A DNA stretch of 45,126 nucleotides from Microcaldota archaeon (GCA_021848065.1 JAJZNA010000025.1:1-45126), one strand, 5' to 3'; positions 35,128-43,464 are shown, counted from the first letter of the stretch. Translations and numbers: made by a program. The notes: generated by a model from the letters alone, not told the origin.

Positions 35128-36189
35128 TTGCCTAGGAAGCAGATTAAGGAAAAGCCTGAAGGGAAGGCAGCCATGAAGTTTTCCCCGCTGTGGGTCCTAT
35201 ACGCACTGCTTGCGCTCACCATACTGGCATACGCAGCCTACAACAATGCGCTGATAGGGATGGTGGCAGTAGCACTGATAGTGGTTACCCTGGCGGTTGA
35301 GTTTAGGACCAGCGTCAAGGAGGAAGGTGCCAAGAAGAGCATATATGAGGTTGGCATAGCGTTGGTGGCCGTGCTTGTGGCGTGGGTGATAGTGAGTTTT
35401 GTGCTTGAGACGTCAAGCCCGCTCAATGTGGTGGCGAGCTGCAGCATGCTCCCCAACCTGCATAGGGGCGACCTTGTGGTGCTGCATGGAATAACAAACA
35501 TGCAGGAGTTCCTGTCGTCACACCATGTGCCTGTGGTCAACATGACAGGGTCAGGCCTCTCAAGCTTCTACAACATAAGCAGGGAATGGCTGGTATACCT
35601 GCCATACTACAGCAACAACCCGTCTTCTTTGGCAGCTTTCAATACCAATCCGTTCACACCGTTCGTAGTTCGCAATGGAAGCTACGAGGTGGGCCTGTAT
35701 GACTTCAGGTGCATCGCATACTACAGCTATAGGGGAGTGTACAGCTACTTCTCACGATGCGAAGTGAACCAGACGTCACAGGAGGGAGCTCCTATAAAGT
35801 ATTTCTACTCGGTTGAGAAGCTATACGCGGCAAACGGCACCGTGAGCAACGTGATAGTCACTGAGTCGATAAAGATAGCAAATGTTACGATCAACGAGAA
35901 CTACAGCAACCCCATAATAGTGTATGCCACTGCCCCCAATGACAGTTATCCCAAGTCTGACATAATACACAGGCTCGTGGCCGCGGTGCGTGATGGGAAT
36001 AACTACTATCTCCTAACAAAGGGCGACAATAACCCGTACTTCGACCTGCAGGTGGCAAACTATCCAGTCAACCAGAGTTCAGTGATAGGATATGTCATCG
36101 GATCGGTGCCTGTGCTGGGATACGTGAAGATATTGCTGAGCGGGCAGATATCGAGCGTTGCGGGATGCAACGAGACAATAGTGAGATAG
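35128..36189 (+). CDS. Signal peptidase I (S26B) with a large insertion
   Basis: 353 aa from a TTG start with GGTG upstream. Three N-terminal membrane segments (to about residue 93) precede ASCSMLPNLHRGDLVVL, the SxMxP box with catalytic Ser106. The archaeal/ER-type His is in SDIIHRLVAAV (His281), followed by LLTKGDNNPYFD, the KGDNN box. Ser and His are ~175 residues apart, far more than the ~40 typical of the family; the insertion is rich in aromatic residues and N-glycosylation sequons and should lie outside the membrane. It cleaves Sec signal peptides. It follows smc by 9 bp. Confidence 0.84.
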   Translation: MPRKQIKEKPEGKAAMKFSPLWVLYALLALTILAYAAYNNALIGMVAVALIVVTLAVEFRTSVKEEGAKKSIYEVGIALVAVLVAWVIVSFVLETSSPLNVVASCSMLPNLHRGDLVVLHGITNMQEFLSSHHVPVVNMTGSGLSSFYNISREWLVYLPYYSNNPSSLAAFNTNPFTPFVVRNGSYEVGLYDFRCIAYYSYRGVYSYFSRCEVNQTSQEGAPIKYFYSVEKLYAANGTVSNVIVTESIKIANVTINENYSNPIIVYATAPNDSYPKSDIIHRLVAAVRDGNNYYLLTKGDNNPYFDLQVANYPVNQSSVIGYVIGSVPVLGYVKILLSGQISSVAGCNETIVR

Positions 36190-36192
36190 GCA

Positions 36193-37062
36193 CTATGCAT
36201 GAGACATGCCTTTTACTGCGCTCAAGAAGCCGTGCCTTATTTCATCAGCCATTGAGCGATAAAGTCCTGGAAGCATCTCGACAGGATTGCCAGAAGGGCT
36301 AAAGAGGCGGTTGAATGTTTGCCGGAGAAGTTCAGCATGATAACCAGAGATGTCCCTCAGATGGTCTCCAGGCCCTTTTCCAAACAGGAATTTGAACTGG
36401 TGCAGTGTCATCTCTGCGTATTTTGCAAGGAGCATGGAGCCATGATTGGCAGGGGTGTTAAGGTGCTCCACATCCAACAGCACCCCAATTGCCGAAGAGA
36501 TATCAGTGAAATCAGTTATGTGGACACCTCCTGAGACTATGGAAAGGTCTGCGGCAGGATTGTGCGAATTTTGGTCCATGACTCTGGAAAACATATGTGC
36601 AGACCTCTCCAGGCTTGCAGCGAAGTACATCAGGCGGTGCAGGTAAGTAGTTGCAAGAATAAAAATATCAGGCGCGCCAGATTCGGAGAGTGATCTAATC
36701 GTATTTTTTAGTGCGTGGTTGGATGTCATGTGGAAAAGGTATGTGGGGACATCGTCACAAGGCAAGACGCTAACGTGGCCACTTTCAAGTTCGTACAATG
36801 CAGTTGAAAAGGGGTCATTAGCCGTGACATGTTCGCGGAATAGTTCGGTTAGGATTACCAGGTCCCTTTCATGGTCCCTTAGAAGAGGCGCAAAGGCGCC
36901 TCTAAGAGAGCTGGCCTGCTGCTCCTTTTGTGCCGCATCTAGCCCGTAGCGAAAGGAATATGCATATAGGTGGATAGTGCCTTCAGGGTACCTGAGATTT
37001 GTAAATTTACTCACAGCGCGTGACATAGCTGCCTCGTATGCCCCCATGGGTGTGCACCGCAT
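36193..37062 (-). CDS. Hypothetical protein, mostly helical
   Basis: 289 aa (or 284 from the ATG at 37047). I do not recognise a family. No membrane helix, signal peptide or zinc motif is visible; the chain is predicted mostly helical, with many His and Met residues (LFHMTSNHALKN, HRLMYFAASLERSAHMF, HQFKFLFGKGPGDHLRDISGYHAELLRQTFNRLF). The start is 12 bp after the stop of a 58-aa ORF on the same strand, so the pair is probably one transcription unit from the TTTAAATA element near 37291. Confidence 0.6.
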   Translation of the reverse strand: MRCTPMGAYEAAMSRAVSKFTNLRYPEGTIHLYAYSFRYGLDAAQKEQQASSLRGAFAPLLRDHERDLVILTELFREHVTANDPFSTALYELESGHVSVLPCDDVPTYLFHMTSNHALKNTIRSLSESGAPDIFILATTYLHRLMYFAASLERSAHMFSRVMDQNSHNPAADLSIVSGGVHITDFTDISSAIGVLLDVEHLNTPANHGSMLLAKYAEMTLHQFKFLFGKGPGDHLRDISGYHAELLRQTFNRLFSPSGNPVEMLPGLYRSMADEIRHGFLSAVKGMSHA

Positions 37063-37074
37063 ATTGCCAATACA

Positions 37075-37251
37075 TTACACAATGAACTCGAATTCGGCTT
37101 CCCTCTCGAAGTACTCCCTCTTCTTTAGAAGCAGGAGATAGCCGTCAACGAGCCTGTAGCCCCTGTGCAGGACATCGAACGCATCCACCATGCGCATATC
37201 GCGCGTAAGCCTCACGAAGAAATGGTTGTTTTCGTATCCTGAGAATATCAT
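37075..37251 (-). CDS. Small protein of 58 aa, not in the ORF track
   Basis: ATG at 37251 to TAA at 37075: begins MIFSGYENNHFFVRLTRDMR and ends FEREAEFEFIV. GGTG lies 5 bp upstream of the ATG and a strong TTTAAATA TATA box is centred about 40 bp upstream, giving a short leader. Composition (alternating charged and aromatic residues, conserved-looking HRGYRLVDGYLLLLKKREYF) is protein-like and codon use resembles the neighbours. It is in line with the 289-aa unknown gene. Function unknown; I do not recognise a family. Confidence 0.65.
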   Translation of the reverse strand: MIFSGYENNHFFVRLTRDMRMVDAFDVLHRGYRLVDGYLLLLKKREYFEREAEFEFIV

Positions 37252-37386
37252 AGCACCACGCCCATTAATTATTCTGGATTTTGTGGTATTTAAACGGGAT
37301 TATTTGAATCAGATTAAACAAATGGGCTTGTTTAAATGCAACATTGTAAGAAGCGCTGACGTCGTAGCGTATGAGTAGCGCGGAAA

Positions 37387-37737
37387 CTATCTTATATTGC
37401 TGAAATCGCCGGTGGTCTTGACCTCAGGCTGCTTGGGCATCTCCTTGCTGGCAAGCTCCTTCTCCATCTTCGCCACGCTGTCCTCAAGGACCTTGGCGAA
37501 GTTCTTGGCGGTGCTCTTGTTAACTATGAATTCACCTATCAGCTGCTTTTTTATGCTGTCTATGAACATGATCCCCACAACCCCTTCCTTCTCCACCTTC
37601 CCGCTCTTATCGTCCTTTACTGCCTTTATCCTTATGCTGACCCCCATCTCATCCGCGAAGACGGGCCTGTCTAGCGGGTTTACGTTAAGCTGTTGTTCCG
37701 GCATAATGGTCATGGCTTGGTTATGGAACCTCGCCAT
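37387..37737 (-). CDS. DUF3467-like small protein
   Basis: 116 aa. The core PVFADEMGVSIRIKAV, GVVGIMFIDSIKKQLIGEFIVNKSTAKNFAKVLEDSVAKMEKEL resembles DUF3467 (beta strands followed by a helix with an STAK-type segment); the role of that family is unknown. The first nine residues before MTIMPEQQ may not be translated, but a TATA element TATTTTATAAG is centred about 25 bp upstream of ATG 37737, which supports the long start as a leaderless message. Divergent to the DUF373 gene. Confidence 0.65.
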   Translation of the reverse strand: MARFHNQAMTIMPEQQLNVNPLDRPVFADEMGVSIRIKAVKDDKSGKVEKEGVVGIMFIDSIKKQLIGEFIVNKSTAKNFAKVLEDSVAKMEKELASKEMPKQPEVKTTGDFSNIR

Positions 37738-37840
37738 AAGGATAAGGCATCCTTGCTTATAAAATACTTTGTGCGTGCCCGGCGACCCTCCAAACTACCC
37801 TATATTATAAACCTTTAACGCCAAATATTGATGGATCAAG

Positions 37841-39088
37841 ATGGCCTCCGATGGAAGGGTAGGACAGAAGGATGAGAGGATACTTGTCCTTGCCATAGAC
37901 ATAGACAATGACCTTTACAGGAAGACAAAGATAGCCGGGCCCTTGATAGGCAGGGCGCAGAACATCAACGGCGCACAGCAGTTAGCCCTGGCAGACCCTG
38001 AGGACCCGGACGCAAACACAATGTTCTACGCAGTAAAGTTCTACGACAGGCTGAAGAAGGATGGATACATAGTCACCATAGCTACGATTACAGGCTCGGA
38101 GTCCGAAGGCTATGACGCAGACAGGGAGGTGGCAAGCCAGCTCTCCCTCGTCCTTGAATCGAACAAGTGCGATGCGTGCGTCCTCATCAGCGATGGGGCG
38201 AGCGACAAGAGAGTGCTGCCGATAGTCCAATCCAGGATAAAGATAAACAGCGTGCAGGTAGTCACGCTCAAGCAGGCCGAGAGCCTTGAGAATACATACT
38301 TCACGGTGCTTGAGAAGCTCAAGGAGCCGCACTACGCCCGCATAATATTCGGACTGCCTGCAGTCTTGCTGCTTCTCTTTGCTATAAGCTACGCCATAGG
38401 CACGGGGTGGGTGCTCCCAGTAGGCCTCATAGGATTTTACCTGCTGGTGAAGGGATTCGGATTCGAAGAGACATTCATAAGCTCGTTCAGGAGCTTCAGC
38501 TTCAGTGTTGACAAGATGAGCTTCGTATTCTATCTTGGGGCCCTTCTTTTCATAGTAATAGGACTGTTCATAAGCGTGGGCAACTACATCAGCGTTACAG
38601 GGGTGCAGGGCAACCAGGGGGCCGCAATTGCACAGGCCATAGAAGGCTTCCTCATAGTGCTGCCCATCATAGTGGCGCTTCTGCTGATAGGCAAGATAAT
38701 AGACGTAAGGCTCAACCACCAGGTATTCAAGACATTCAAGTACGGAGGGTACATGGGATCGGCCATAACTGTATGGATATTGCTTTACTCGCTTACCGCA
38801 TGGCTGGCCGGGCAGATATATTTCAGCCAGTTGCTCCTTTATACTATAATAGCGATAGCCATAGGCGTATCTGTATCGTATTTCACCACCTCGCTCAAGA
38901 GGCTGGTGCTTGCCTCAAGGAACCTAAAAGACAAGCAGGTGGTTAACGAGCTTGGCACAGCCATAGGGAGAGTGTCCAAAGTGGATGCGAAGAAGGGAAG
39001 GATACTGATAAACACCAGCTTCGGGAACCCGATAACGTACGGTGTTGACAGGATAACGGAGATATCTGACAGAGTGGTCATAAAATAG
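37841..39088 (+). CDS. DUF373 family integral membrane protein
   Basis: 415 aa. The N-terminal soluble domain starts RILVLAIDIDNDLYRKTKIAGPLIGR, the DUF373 hallmark with an acidic DxD pair, and continues to about residue 160 (SDGASDKRVLPIVQSR). Five or six membrane helices follow, then a short C-terminal soluble domain (GRVSKVDAKKGRILINTSFG). The family is confined to archaea and has no proven function; the N-terminal fold suggests nucleotide or phosphate handling. TATA TATTATAAAC lies ~34 bp upstream. The lipoate ligase genes follow 8 bp after its stop. Confidence 0.9.
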   Translation: MASDGRVGQKDERILVLAIDIDNDLYRKTKIAGPLIGRAQNINGAQQLALADPEDPDANTMFYAVKFYDRLKKDGYIVTIATITGSESEGYDADREVASQLSLVLESNKCDACVLISDGASDKRVLPIVQSRIKINSVQVVTLKQAESLENTYFTVLEKLKEPHYARIIFGLPAVLLLLFAISYAIGTGWVLPVGLIGFYLLVKGFGFEETFISSFRSFSFSVDKMSFVFYLGALLFIVIGLFISVGNYISVTGVQGNQGAAIAQAIEGFLIVLPIIVALLLIGKIIDVRLNHQVFKTFKYGGYMGSAITVWILLYSLTAWLAGQIYFSQLLLYTIIAIAIGVSVSYFTTSLKRLVLASRNLKDKQVVNELGTAIGRVSKVDAKKGRILINTSFGNPITYGVDRITEISDRVVIK

Positions 39089-39096
39089 GCGTTTTC

Positions 39097-39378
39097 TTGG
39101 ATGGGATATACAAGCTCAAGGTGCATGGGGGCAAGCTAGTGATAGTCAAGATAGGCTATTCGGACAGGATAGAGAGGATACAGATACTTGGCGACTTTTT
39201 CATTCATCCTGAAGAATCCCTTGGGCTCATAGAAGCATCCCTTGTCGGGCTGCCTGCGAGATCCACCAGGGAGAAGCTCTCAGGCGCTGTTAGGGAGGTC
39301 GCCGAGATGGAAGGCATAGAGATGATAGGCATAACGCCCGATGCCATAGCCGAAGCGGCGTTGCTGGCGATGGCATGA
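39097..39378 (+). CDS. lplB: Lipoate-protein ligase small (C-terminal domain) subunit, LplB type
   Basis: 93 aa from a TTG start. It matches the separate accessory domain of Thermoplasma-type lipoate ligase: YKLKVHGGKLVIVKIGYSDRIERIQILGDFFIHPEESLGLIEASLVG. In two-piece ligases this subunit is needed to form lipoyl-AMP. It overlaps lplA by 4 bp (ATGA), so the two are made together. The start codon is weak and lacks a clear ribosome-binding site, but no better in-frame start exists. Confidence 0.82.
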   Translation: MDGIYKLKVHGGKLVIVKIGYSDRIERIQILGDFFIHPEESLGLIEASLVGLPARSTREKLSGAVREVAEMEGIEMIGITPDAIAEAALLAMA

Positions 39379-40118
39379 CGTGGAGGATTGTGGGCATTGA
39401 AGAACACGATGCATACATGAACATGTCCATAGATGAGGCCATACTGGAGCATGTGAAGTCCGGAGTGGCCCAGCCTACGATAAGGTTCTACAGGTGGAGC
39501 CCGAGCGCGGTCTCCATAGGCAGGTTCCAGTCCATGCGCGATGAAGTGAATGTAGACAGGTGCGTGGAGCTAGGGGTCACTGCGGTGAGGAGGATAACTG
39601 GAGGAGGAGCGGTGTACCACGATTACTCCGGAGAGCTCACATACAGCGTGATAGCGCCGCAGTCCATGTTCCCTAAGGGCATACGGGAAAGCTACGAAGT
39701 GATATGTGGATGGATAATCAAAGGGTTGGGCAATGCTGGGATAGACGCAAGTTTCGCCCCCATAAACGACATAACAGCAGGAGGCAAGAAGATATCAGGC
39801 AATGCGCAGACCAGGAAGGACGGGGTGCTGCTGCAGCATGGCACAATACTATACAGCCTCGATGTATCCAGGATGTTCTCTGTGCTGAACGTTAGCGCCG
39901 AGAAGATATCCGACAAGATGATAAAGAGCGTGGAGGAGCGCGTTACATGCGTCCTCACGCAGAGGCAGATGAGCTATGATGCATTGTACTCAAACATGCT
40001 TAAAGGCTTCTGCGAGGGAAAGGAGTGGGAAGCTGGAAACCTGTCAGGCGATGAGCTTGATCGCGCGGCGCAGCTCAGGGGAACTTATTCTTCTGATGCA
40101 TGGAACTTTTACAGGTAA
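39375..40118 (+). CDS. lplA: Lipoate-protein ligase A, catalytic subunit
   Basis: 247 aa. Catalytic signature VRRITGGGAVYHDYSGELTYSV, the lipoyl-AMP Lys in DITAGGKKISGNAQTRK and GVLLQHGTILYSLD are all present. The C-terminal accessory domain of E. coli LplA is missing and is supplied by the preceding gene, as in Thermoplasma. It attaches free lipoate to E2 or glycine-cleavage H proteins; no such target is in this window. Confidence 0.92.
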   Translation: MTWRIVGIEEHDAYMNMSIDEAILEHVKSGVAQPTIRFYRWSPSAVSIGRFQSMRDEVNVDRCVELGVTAVRRITGGGAVYHDYSGELTYSVIAPQSMFPKGIRESYEVICGWIIKGLGNAGIDASFAPINDITAGGKKISGNAQTRKDGVLLQHGTILYSLDVSRMFSVLNVSAEKISDKMIKSVEERVTCVLTQRQMSYDALYSNMLKGFCEGKEWEAGNLSGDELDRAAQLRGTYSSDAWNFYR

Positions 40119-40503
40119 ACTGCCCACCCATAAATGGTGTGGGCTTTCATTGAGATGAACAGCATGGAACACCGTTCCACAAAATCTGAACAAATCGCAT
40201 CTGAAAGCTTTGAGAGTCGGTTTACAACGACTCCGCTATTGGAAATCGGGAGTATCACGGAATCAACTCCGCTCCAAGAGCGATTTTGCATGACCTGTTG
40301 CACTTTCGGATTTTACGCCGGCCAGGCAACCCCATATCCTGCATCCATATCCATACGGGATATTTCATCAGATTGTATATGTTTGCACAAATATTTAACA
40401 CTAATTACTCGACAATTCACCCCACCGCTAAATGGCGCGGGCTTCCTTGTCGGGATTAGGTGAGTTGGCCTTAAGGCGCCAGGCCGCTGCGCGCTGCTTA
40501 GGG
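40119..40503. mobile_element. 385-bp gap with two IS200/IS605-like right-end hairpins
   Basis: Two similar blocks lie in the same orientation: 40122-40149 (GCCCACCCATAAATGGTGTG then GGCTTTC) and 40417-40447 (TTCACCCCACCGCTAAATGG then CGCGGGCTTCC). Both match the shape of tnpB-element right ends in archaea (hairpin with a TAAA-type loop, then GGGCTTTC/TTCC). The first folds into a good stem; the second is imperfect. The 267 bp between contain no convincing gene. A degraded element or a non-autonomous derivative is likely. Confidence 0.5.
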
Positions 40504-41373
40504 TCAGGATCTTGATCTTACGATTGAACTTATGAAATACTCTCCGGCCTTATAGGAGCTCCTTACAAAAGGGCCAGATGCGGCGTACTTGAACCCCATT
40601 GAAATGGCAATATCCCTATAGCGGTCAAAGACCTCGGGCCGAATATAGTCGGCTACGGCGAGGTGATGGCCTGGAGGGCGAAGGTACTGCCCCATGGCAA
40701 TGAAGTCCACTCCTGAAGAGCGCAGGTCCCTTAGAGCAGCGGCAACCTCATCCTCCCTCTCGCCTATGCCCAGCATCATTGCGGATTTTGTGTATATGGA
40801 GCTGTCCATCTCCTTGAACTTCCCTAGGACCTCTAGGGACTGCCTGTAGTTTGCCCTCCTATCGCGCACGCTGCTTGACAGCCGCTCCACAGTCTCTATG
40901 TTATGCCCGATGACATCCGGATGGGAATCTGCTATCCTCCTTAGGCATTTATCATCGTTACCAAAATCAGGTATTAGGACTTCTACAAAGGTATTGGGGT
41001 TCTCCTTTTTTATTTCTGTTACGCACCTTGCGAAATGGGAAGAGCCTTGATCCGCAAGGTCGTCCCTGCACACCGAAGTGACCACTATGTACCCGAGCCC
41101 CCATTCCTTCACCAAGGCTGCGAGCTTCTCCGGCTCTTTGACATCTACAGCTGCACCCTTCGCCATCTTGCTTACGGCGCAGAACGTGCAGCCCCTGGTG
41201 CACATGTCGCCAAGGACCATGAATGTGGCTGTGCCTCCGGACCAGCATTCGCTCATGTTCGGGCACTTCGCCTCTACACAGACAGTATGCAGCCCCAGGC
41301 GGTTTATCGAGCCTTTTATAGATGCATATTTCTCAGTAGACGCCGGGCGTATGGCGAGCCATTCTGGAAGCAT
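40504..41373 (-). CDS. lipA: Lipoyl synthase
   Basis: 289 aa radical SAM enzyme that inserts two sulfurs into protein-bound octanoate. The auxiliary cluster motif is CVEAKCPNMSECW (CX4CX5C), the radical SAM cluster CTRGCTFC (CX3CX2C), and the C-terminal FVRSSYKAGE has the conserved RSSY serine ligand. Complete length. TATA-like TTTATACTTAA is centred about 30 bp upstream of the ATG. Convergent with lplA across the IS-like gap, so the cell appears to combine lipoate synthesis with salvage. Confidence 0.96.
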   Translation of the reverse strand: MLPEWLAIRPASTEKYASIKGSINRLGLHTVCVEAKCPNMSECWSGGTATFMVLGDMCTRGCTFCAVSKMAKGAAVDVKEPEKLAALVKEWGLGYIVVTSVCRDDLADQGSSHFARCVTEIKKENPNTFVEVLIPDFGNDDKCLRRIADSHPDVIGHNIETVERLSSSVRDRRANYRQSLEVLGKFKEMDSSIYTKSAMMLGIGEREDEVAAALRDLRSSGVDFIAMGQYLRPPGHHLAVADYIRPEVFDRYRDIAISMGFKYAASGPFVRSSYKAGEYFISSIVRSRS

Positions 41374-41430
41374 TGTGACACATTAGAATTATGGCTCGTT
41401 AAGTATAAATTATTTGTGCGCTGCGCCGCG

Positions 41431-41808
41431 TCATGGGGCGTCTTTGCCAGTATATTGCCCAGTATAGGCGTAATTGCCTAGTTTATCAGTAAGATATAGC
41501 CTAGCATAAGTTAACTCGCTGACGTCAGCGTCGGTCGCCTTGGCGTTTGGTACCGAAATGCGGATTTCAACTTGGCCATCCAGCATAACCACCGAGATTT
41601 CTGCATTTTTGTACGAGAGGTGTTGCTCAATGGTAGTGCGTACATTATCCACTTTAATTCCAAACAGCGGGCTTTCATCATCCATTCTTCTTAAGCACAT
41701 GATGTGAGTTGTCTGTTCAGCGCTGTCTCGCCTTAAGAGCAGAAGGTCCGGAGTAGCATAAATCACATTTGCATCGCGGTCTGGATTTCGCAAGGCTCTA
41801 GTTGCCAA
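41431..41808 (-). CDS. Hypothetical protein
   Basis: 125 aa from TTG 41808 (132 from the track GTG at 41829). A TATA element ATTTATATACC at ~41844 is only 15 bp from the GTG but 36 bp from the TTG, which also has GTGAT just upstream, so the TTG is favoured. Features: a likely beta-rich chain (NVIYATPDLLLLRRD, AEISVVMLDGQVEIRISVPNA, ELTYARLYLTDKLGNYAYTGQY). No family recognised, no signal peptide or membrane helix. Confidence 0.55.
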   Translation of the reverse strand: MATRALRNPDRDANVIYATPDLLLLRRDSAEQTTHIMCLRRMDDESPLFGIKVDNVRTTIEQHLSYKNAEISVVMLDGQVEIRISVPNAKATDADVSELTYARLYLTDKLGNYAYTGQYTGKDAP

Positions 41809-41937
41809 ATTATCACAATATGCCCTCACCTTGCCAGGTATATAAATCGCTTGATTTTTGACAATTTTGCCAAACTTCTTTGTTTATTAGTATACTGTGC
41901 AAATGTGCGTATGTGTATGAATGCGCCTGACTGGAAA

Positions 41938-42486
41938 TCAATGATGACGCAACTCCAGGAATCTCTTGAGCTTGTGCACAGCTATTCCCCGCATAGATAT
42001 TTTGGACTTCTCATCGGTAGTCATCTCCCCGAACGTCTTTTTATACCCCTTCGGTATGAATATGCTGTCCCATCTGAGATTGGCATTTCCGCGCGGGTGC
42101 AAAGCTATAGTACCGCGCACCCTTCCGGAGAATACTTTCACAATTTTGCCATCGCAGAATGCTATGCAGGTCTCGGCATATGCGTCCCTGCTCTTGTACC
42201 TGTCCATGAGCCTACATATGCCCTCGTGCCCGAGGCCCTCAACGAACCACTTGGCGAAGGCGCCTGGAAAACCATTCAGGGAGGCTATGTGTATTCCGGT
42301 GTCATCAACGACAACCGGCTTATTTACCTTTTTATATGCCTCCTTCACCTTCGCGGCGGCGACAGTGCGCACGGAAAGTGCCTGGAGCTCGTCGAGTTCC
42401 ACCTTAGCCATCTTTACCTTGAAACCTATGAGATGCGATAGCTCCATCGCCTTGTGCTTGTTTGAAGTGGCAAAGACTACGTCCAT
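41938..42486 (-). CDS. rdgB: XTP/dITP diphosphatase (RdgB/HAM1)
   Basis: 182 aa from ATG 42486, centred 26 bp from the shared TATA element, so leaderless; the track start adds five codons that would precede the transcript. Motifs VVFATSNKHKAMEL, VDDTGIHIASLNGFPGAFAKWF, SRDAYAETCIAF, GTIALHPRGN and WDSIFIPKGYKKTFGEM define the family. It hydrolyses ITP, XTP and their deoxy forms, keeping deaminated bases out of nucleic acids. Confidence 0.94.
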   Translation of the reverse strand: MDVVFATSNKHKAMELSHLIGFKVKMAKVELDELQALSVRTVAAAKVKEAYKKVNKPVVVDDTGIHIASLNGFPGAFAKWFVEGLGHEGICRLMDRYKSRDAYAETCIAFCDGKIVKVFSGRVRGTIALHPRGNANLRWDSIFIPKGYKKTFGEMTTDEKSKISMRGIAVHKLKRFLELRHH

Positions 42487-42507
42487 AAAACAAGGTCGCA
42501 TTTAAAG

Positions 42508-42516
42508 TATTTATAT
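42508..42516. promoter_or_regulatory. Shared TATA element for rdgB and the MazG-like gene
   Basis: TATTTATAT is centred 26 bp from the rdgB ATG and about 34 bp from the MazG-like ATG at 42546. It is the only TATA-like element in the 59-bp gap, so it may direct both divergent genes. Confidence 0.5.
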
Positions 42517-42545
42517 GGAGATGACACAGATAGATGTGTGGTAAG

Positions 42546-42860
42546 ATGGACTTCTCGGAATACCAGAAAAAAGCTAAGAGCACTGCAATATATCCAAGCG
42601 CGTTCAGCATATACTATCCTGCACTGGGGCTGAGCGGAGAAGTTGGGGAGCTGAACAACAAGATAAAGAAGAGGATAAGGGACAATGCTGAACTAGACAA
42701 GGAGGACATGATGAAGGAGCTTGGCGACGTGCTCTGGTATACTGCCGCGCTGGCATCAGACCTTGGCATAGATCTCGAGGATGTGGCGCGCGTCAATGTG
42801 GAAAAGCTTGAAAGGAGGCTGAAGGAAAACAAGATAAGCGGCAGCGGAGACAATAGGTAA
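42546..42860 (+). CDS. MazG-like nucleotide pyrophosphohydrolase
   Basis: 104 aa from ATG 42546 (MDFSEYQKK); the track start at 42534 would lie at or before the transcript start. The all-alpha NTP-PPase fold is shown by SEYQKKAKSTAIYP, LGLSGEVGELNNKIKKRIRD (metal-binding ExxE) and KELGDVLWYTAALASDLGI (ExxD). Enzymes of this type hydrolyse (d)NTPs to monophosphates. Divergent from rdgB with a shared promoter region, which suggests joint control of two nucleotide-pool cleaning enzymes. Confidence 0.88.
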   Translation: MDFSEYQKKAKSTAIYPSAFSIYYPALGLSGEVGELNNKIKKRIRDNAELDKEDMMKELGDVLWYTAALASDLGIDLEDVARVNVEKLERRLKENKISGSGDNR

Positions 42861-42877
42861 TGCCGCCAGCTGCTGGG

Positions 42878-43375
42878 TCAGGAGCTATGCCGCTTCTCGA
42901 GCATATCTGCCATTATGCTCCGTCCCTTGATCATGGAAAAAAGTGAGCTTATGTTCAGTACGGTATTCCCGCGGGTGTGTATGCCTAAGTTCTGCAGCAT
43001 TAATGCGTCCTGAGGGGATATGGGATTTATGGAGAGGCTGCCTGAACGTATGTGCCCTGCAGCATCGAAAATGCCTGCGAGATAAGCCGCGGACAGTTGG
43101 TCTGGCTTCTTGAATATATGGCTCTCCCTGGAGGATATGTTTGCGAGCCTCTTAGCCACTCTCGAATGGTAGAAGTAGGCGTGAATCCTGCCATCTGAAT
43201 GCTCAATGAATATCTTCTTTGGATCTATCTCCAGCACCTTAACTGCTATCTCTACGAACTTCTGCTCTATCTCCGGAACTGAGGTCTGCACACCTATGGC
43301 ATTCTTGCGGCTCTCACGGTTCTTAGATGACAATCCTGCAATGTAGCAAATATCCGGAGTCAGTCCTTTTTGCAT
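42878..43375 (-). CDS. Degenerate LAGLIDADG-type protein, probably not a nuclease
   Basis: 165 aa. It has a two-part layout like a LAGLIDADG homing endonuclease: a first half starting TPDICYIAGLSSKNRESRKN and a second half AAYLAGIFDAAGHIRSGSLSI. In the second motif the acidic residue before the final Gly is Ala (FDAAG instead of FDADG), and in the first motif no acidic residue occupies that place, so the metal site is missing. There is no surrounding intron or intein. It may be a domesticated DNA-binding protein, as in WhiA. Low similarity leaves the family call uncertain. Confidence 0.65.
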   Translation of the reverse strand: MQKGLTPDICYIAGLSSKNRESRKNAIGVQTSVPEIEQKFVEIAVKVLEIDPKKIFIEHSDGRIHAYFYHSRVAKRLANISSRESHIFKKPDQLSAAYLAGIFDAAGHIRSGSLSINPISPQDALMLQNLGIHTRGNTVLNISSLFSMIKGRSIMADMLEKRHSS

Positions 43376-43464
43376 GATATCACTTCTTGTTGCCTATCTG
43401 CACTTAGGATAGTGTTGGATGAAAAAGGTTAAAAGCAGTGCTGGGCGCACTGCGTTGCCCGTAG

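Noticed and set aside
37982-38719. 245-aa minus-strand ORF
   Set aside because: Antisense to the DUF373 gene, Tyr/His-rich shadow without any motif.
40134-40463. 109-aa ORF between the IS605-like hairpins as a tnpB remnant
   Set aside because: No RuvC or zinc-finger motif can be recognised; it spans both hairpins and is probably noncoding.
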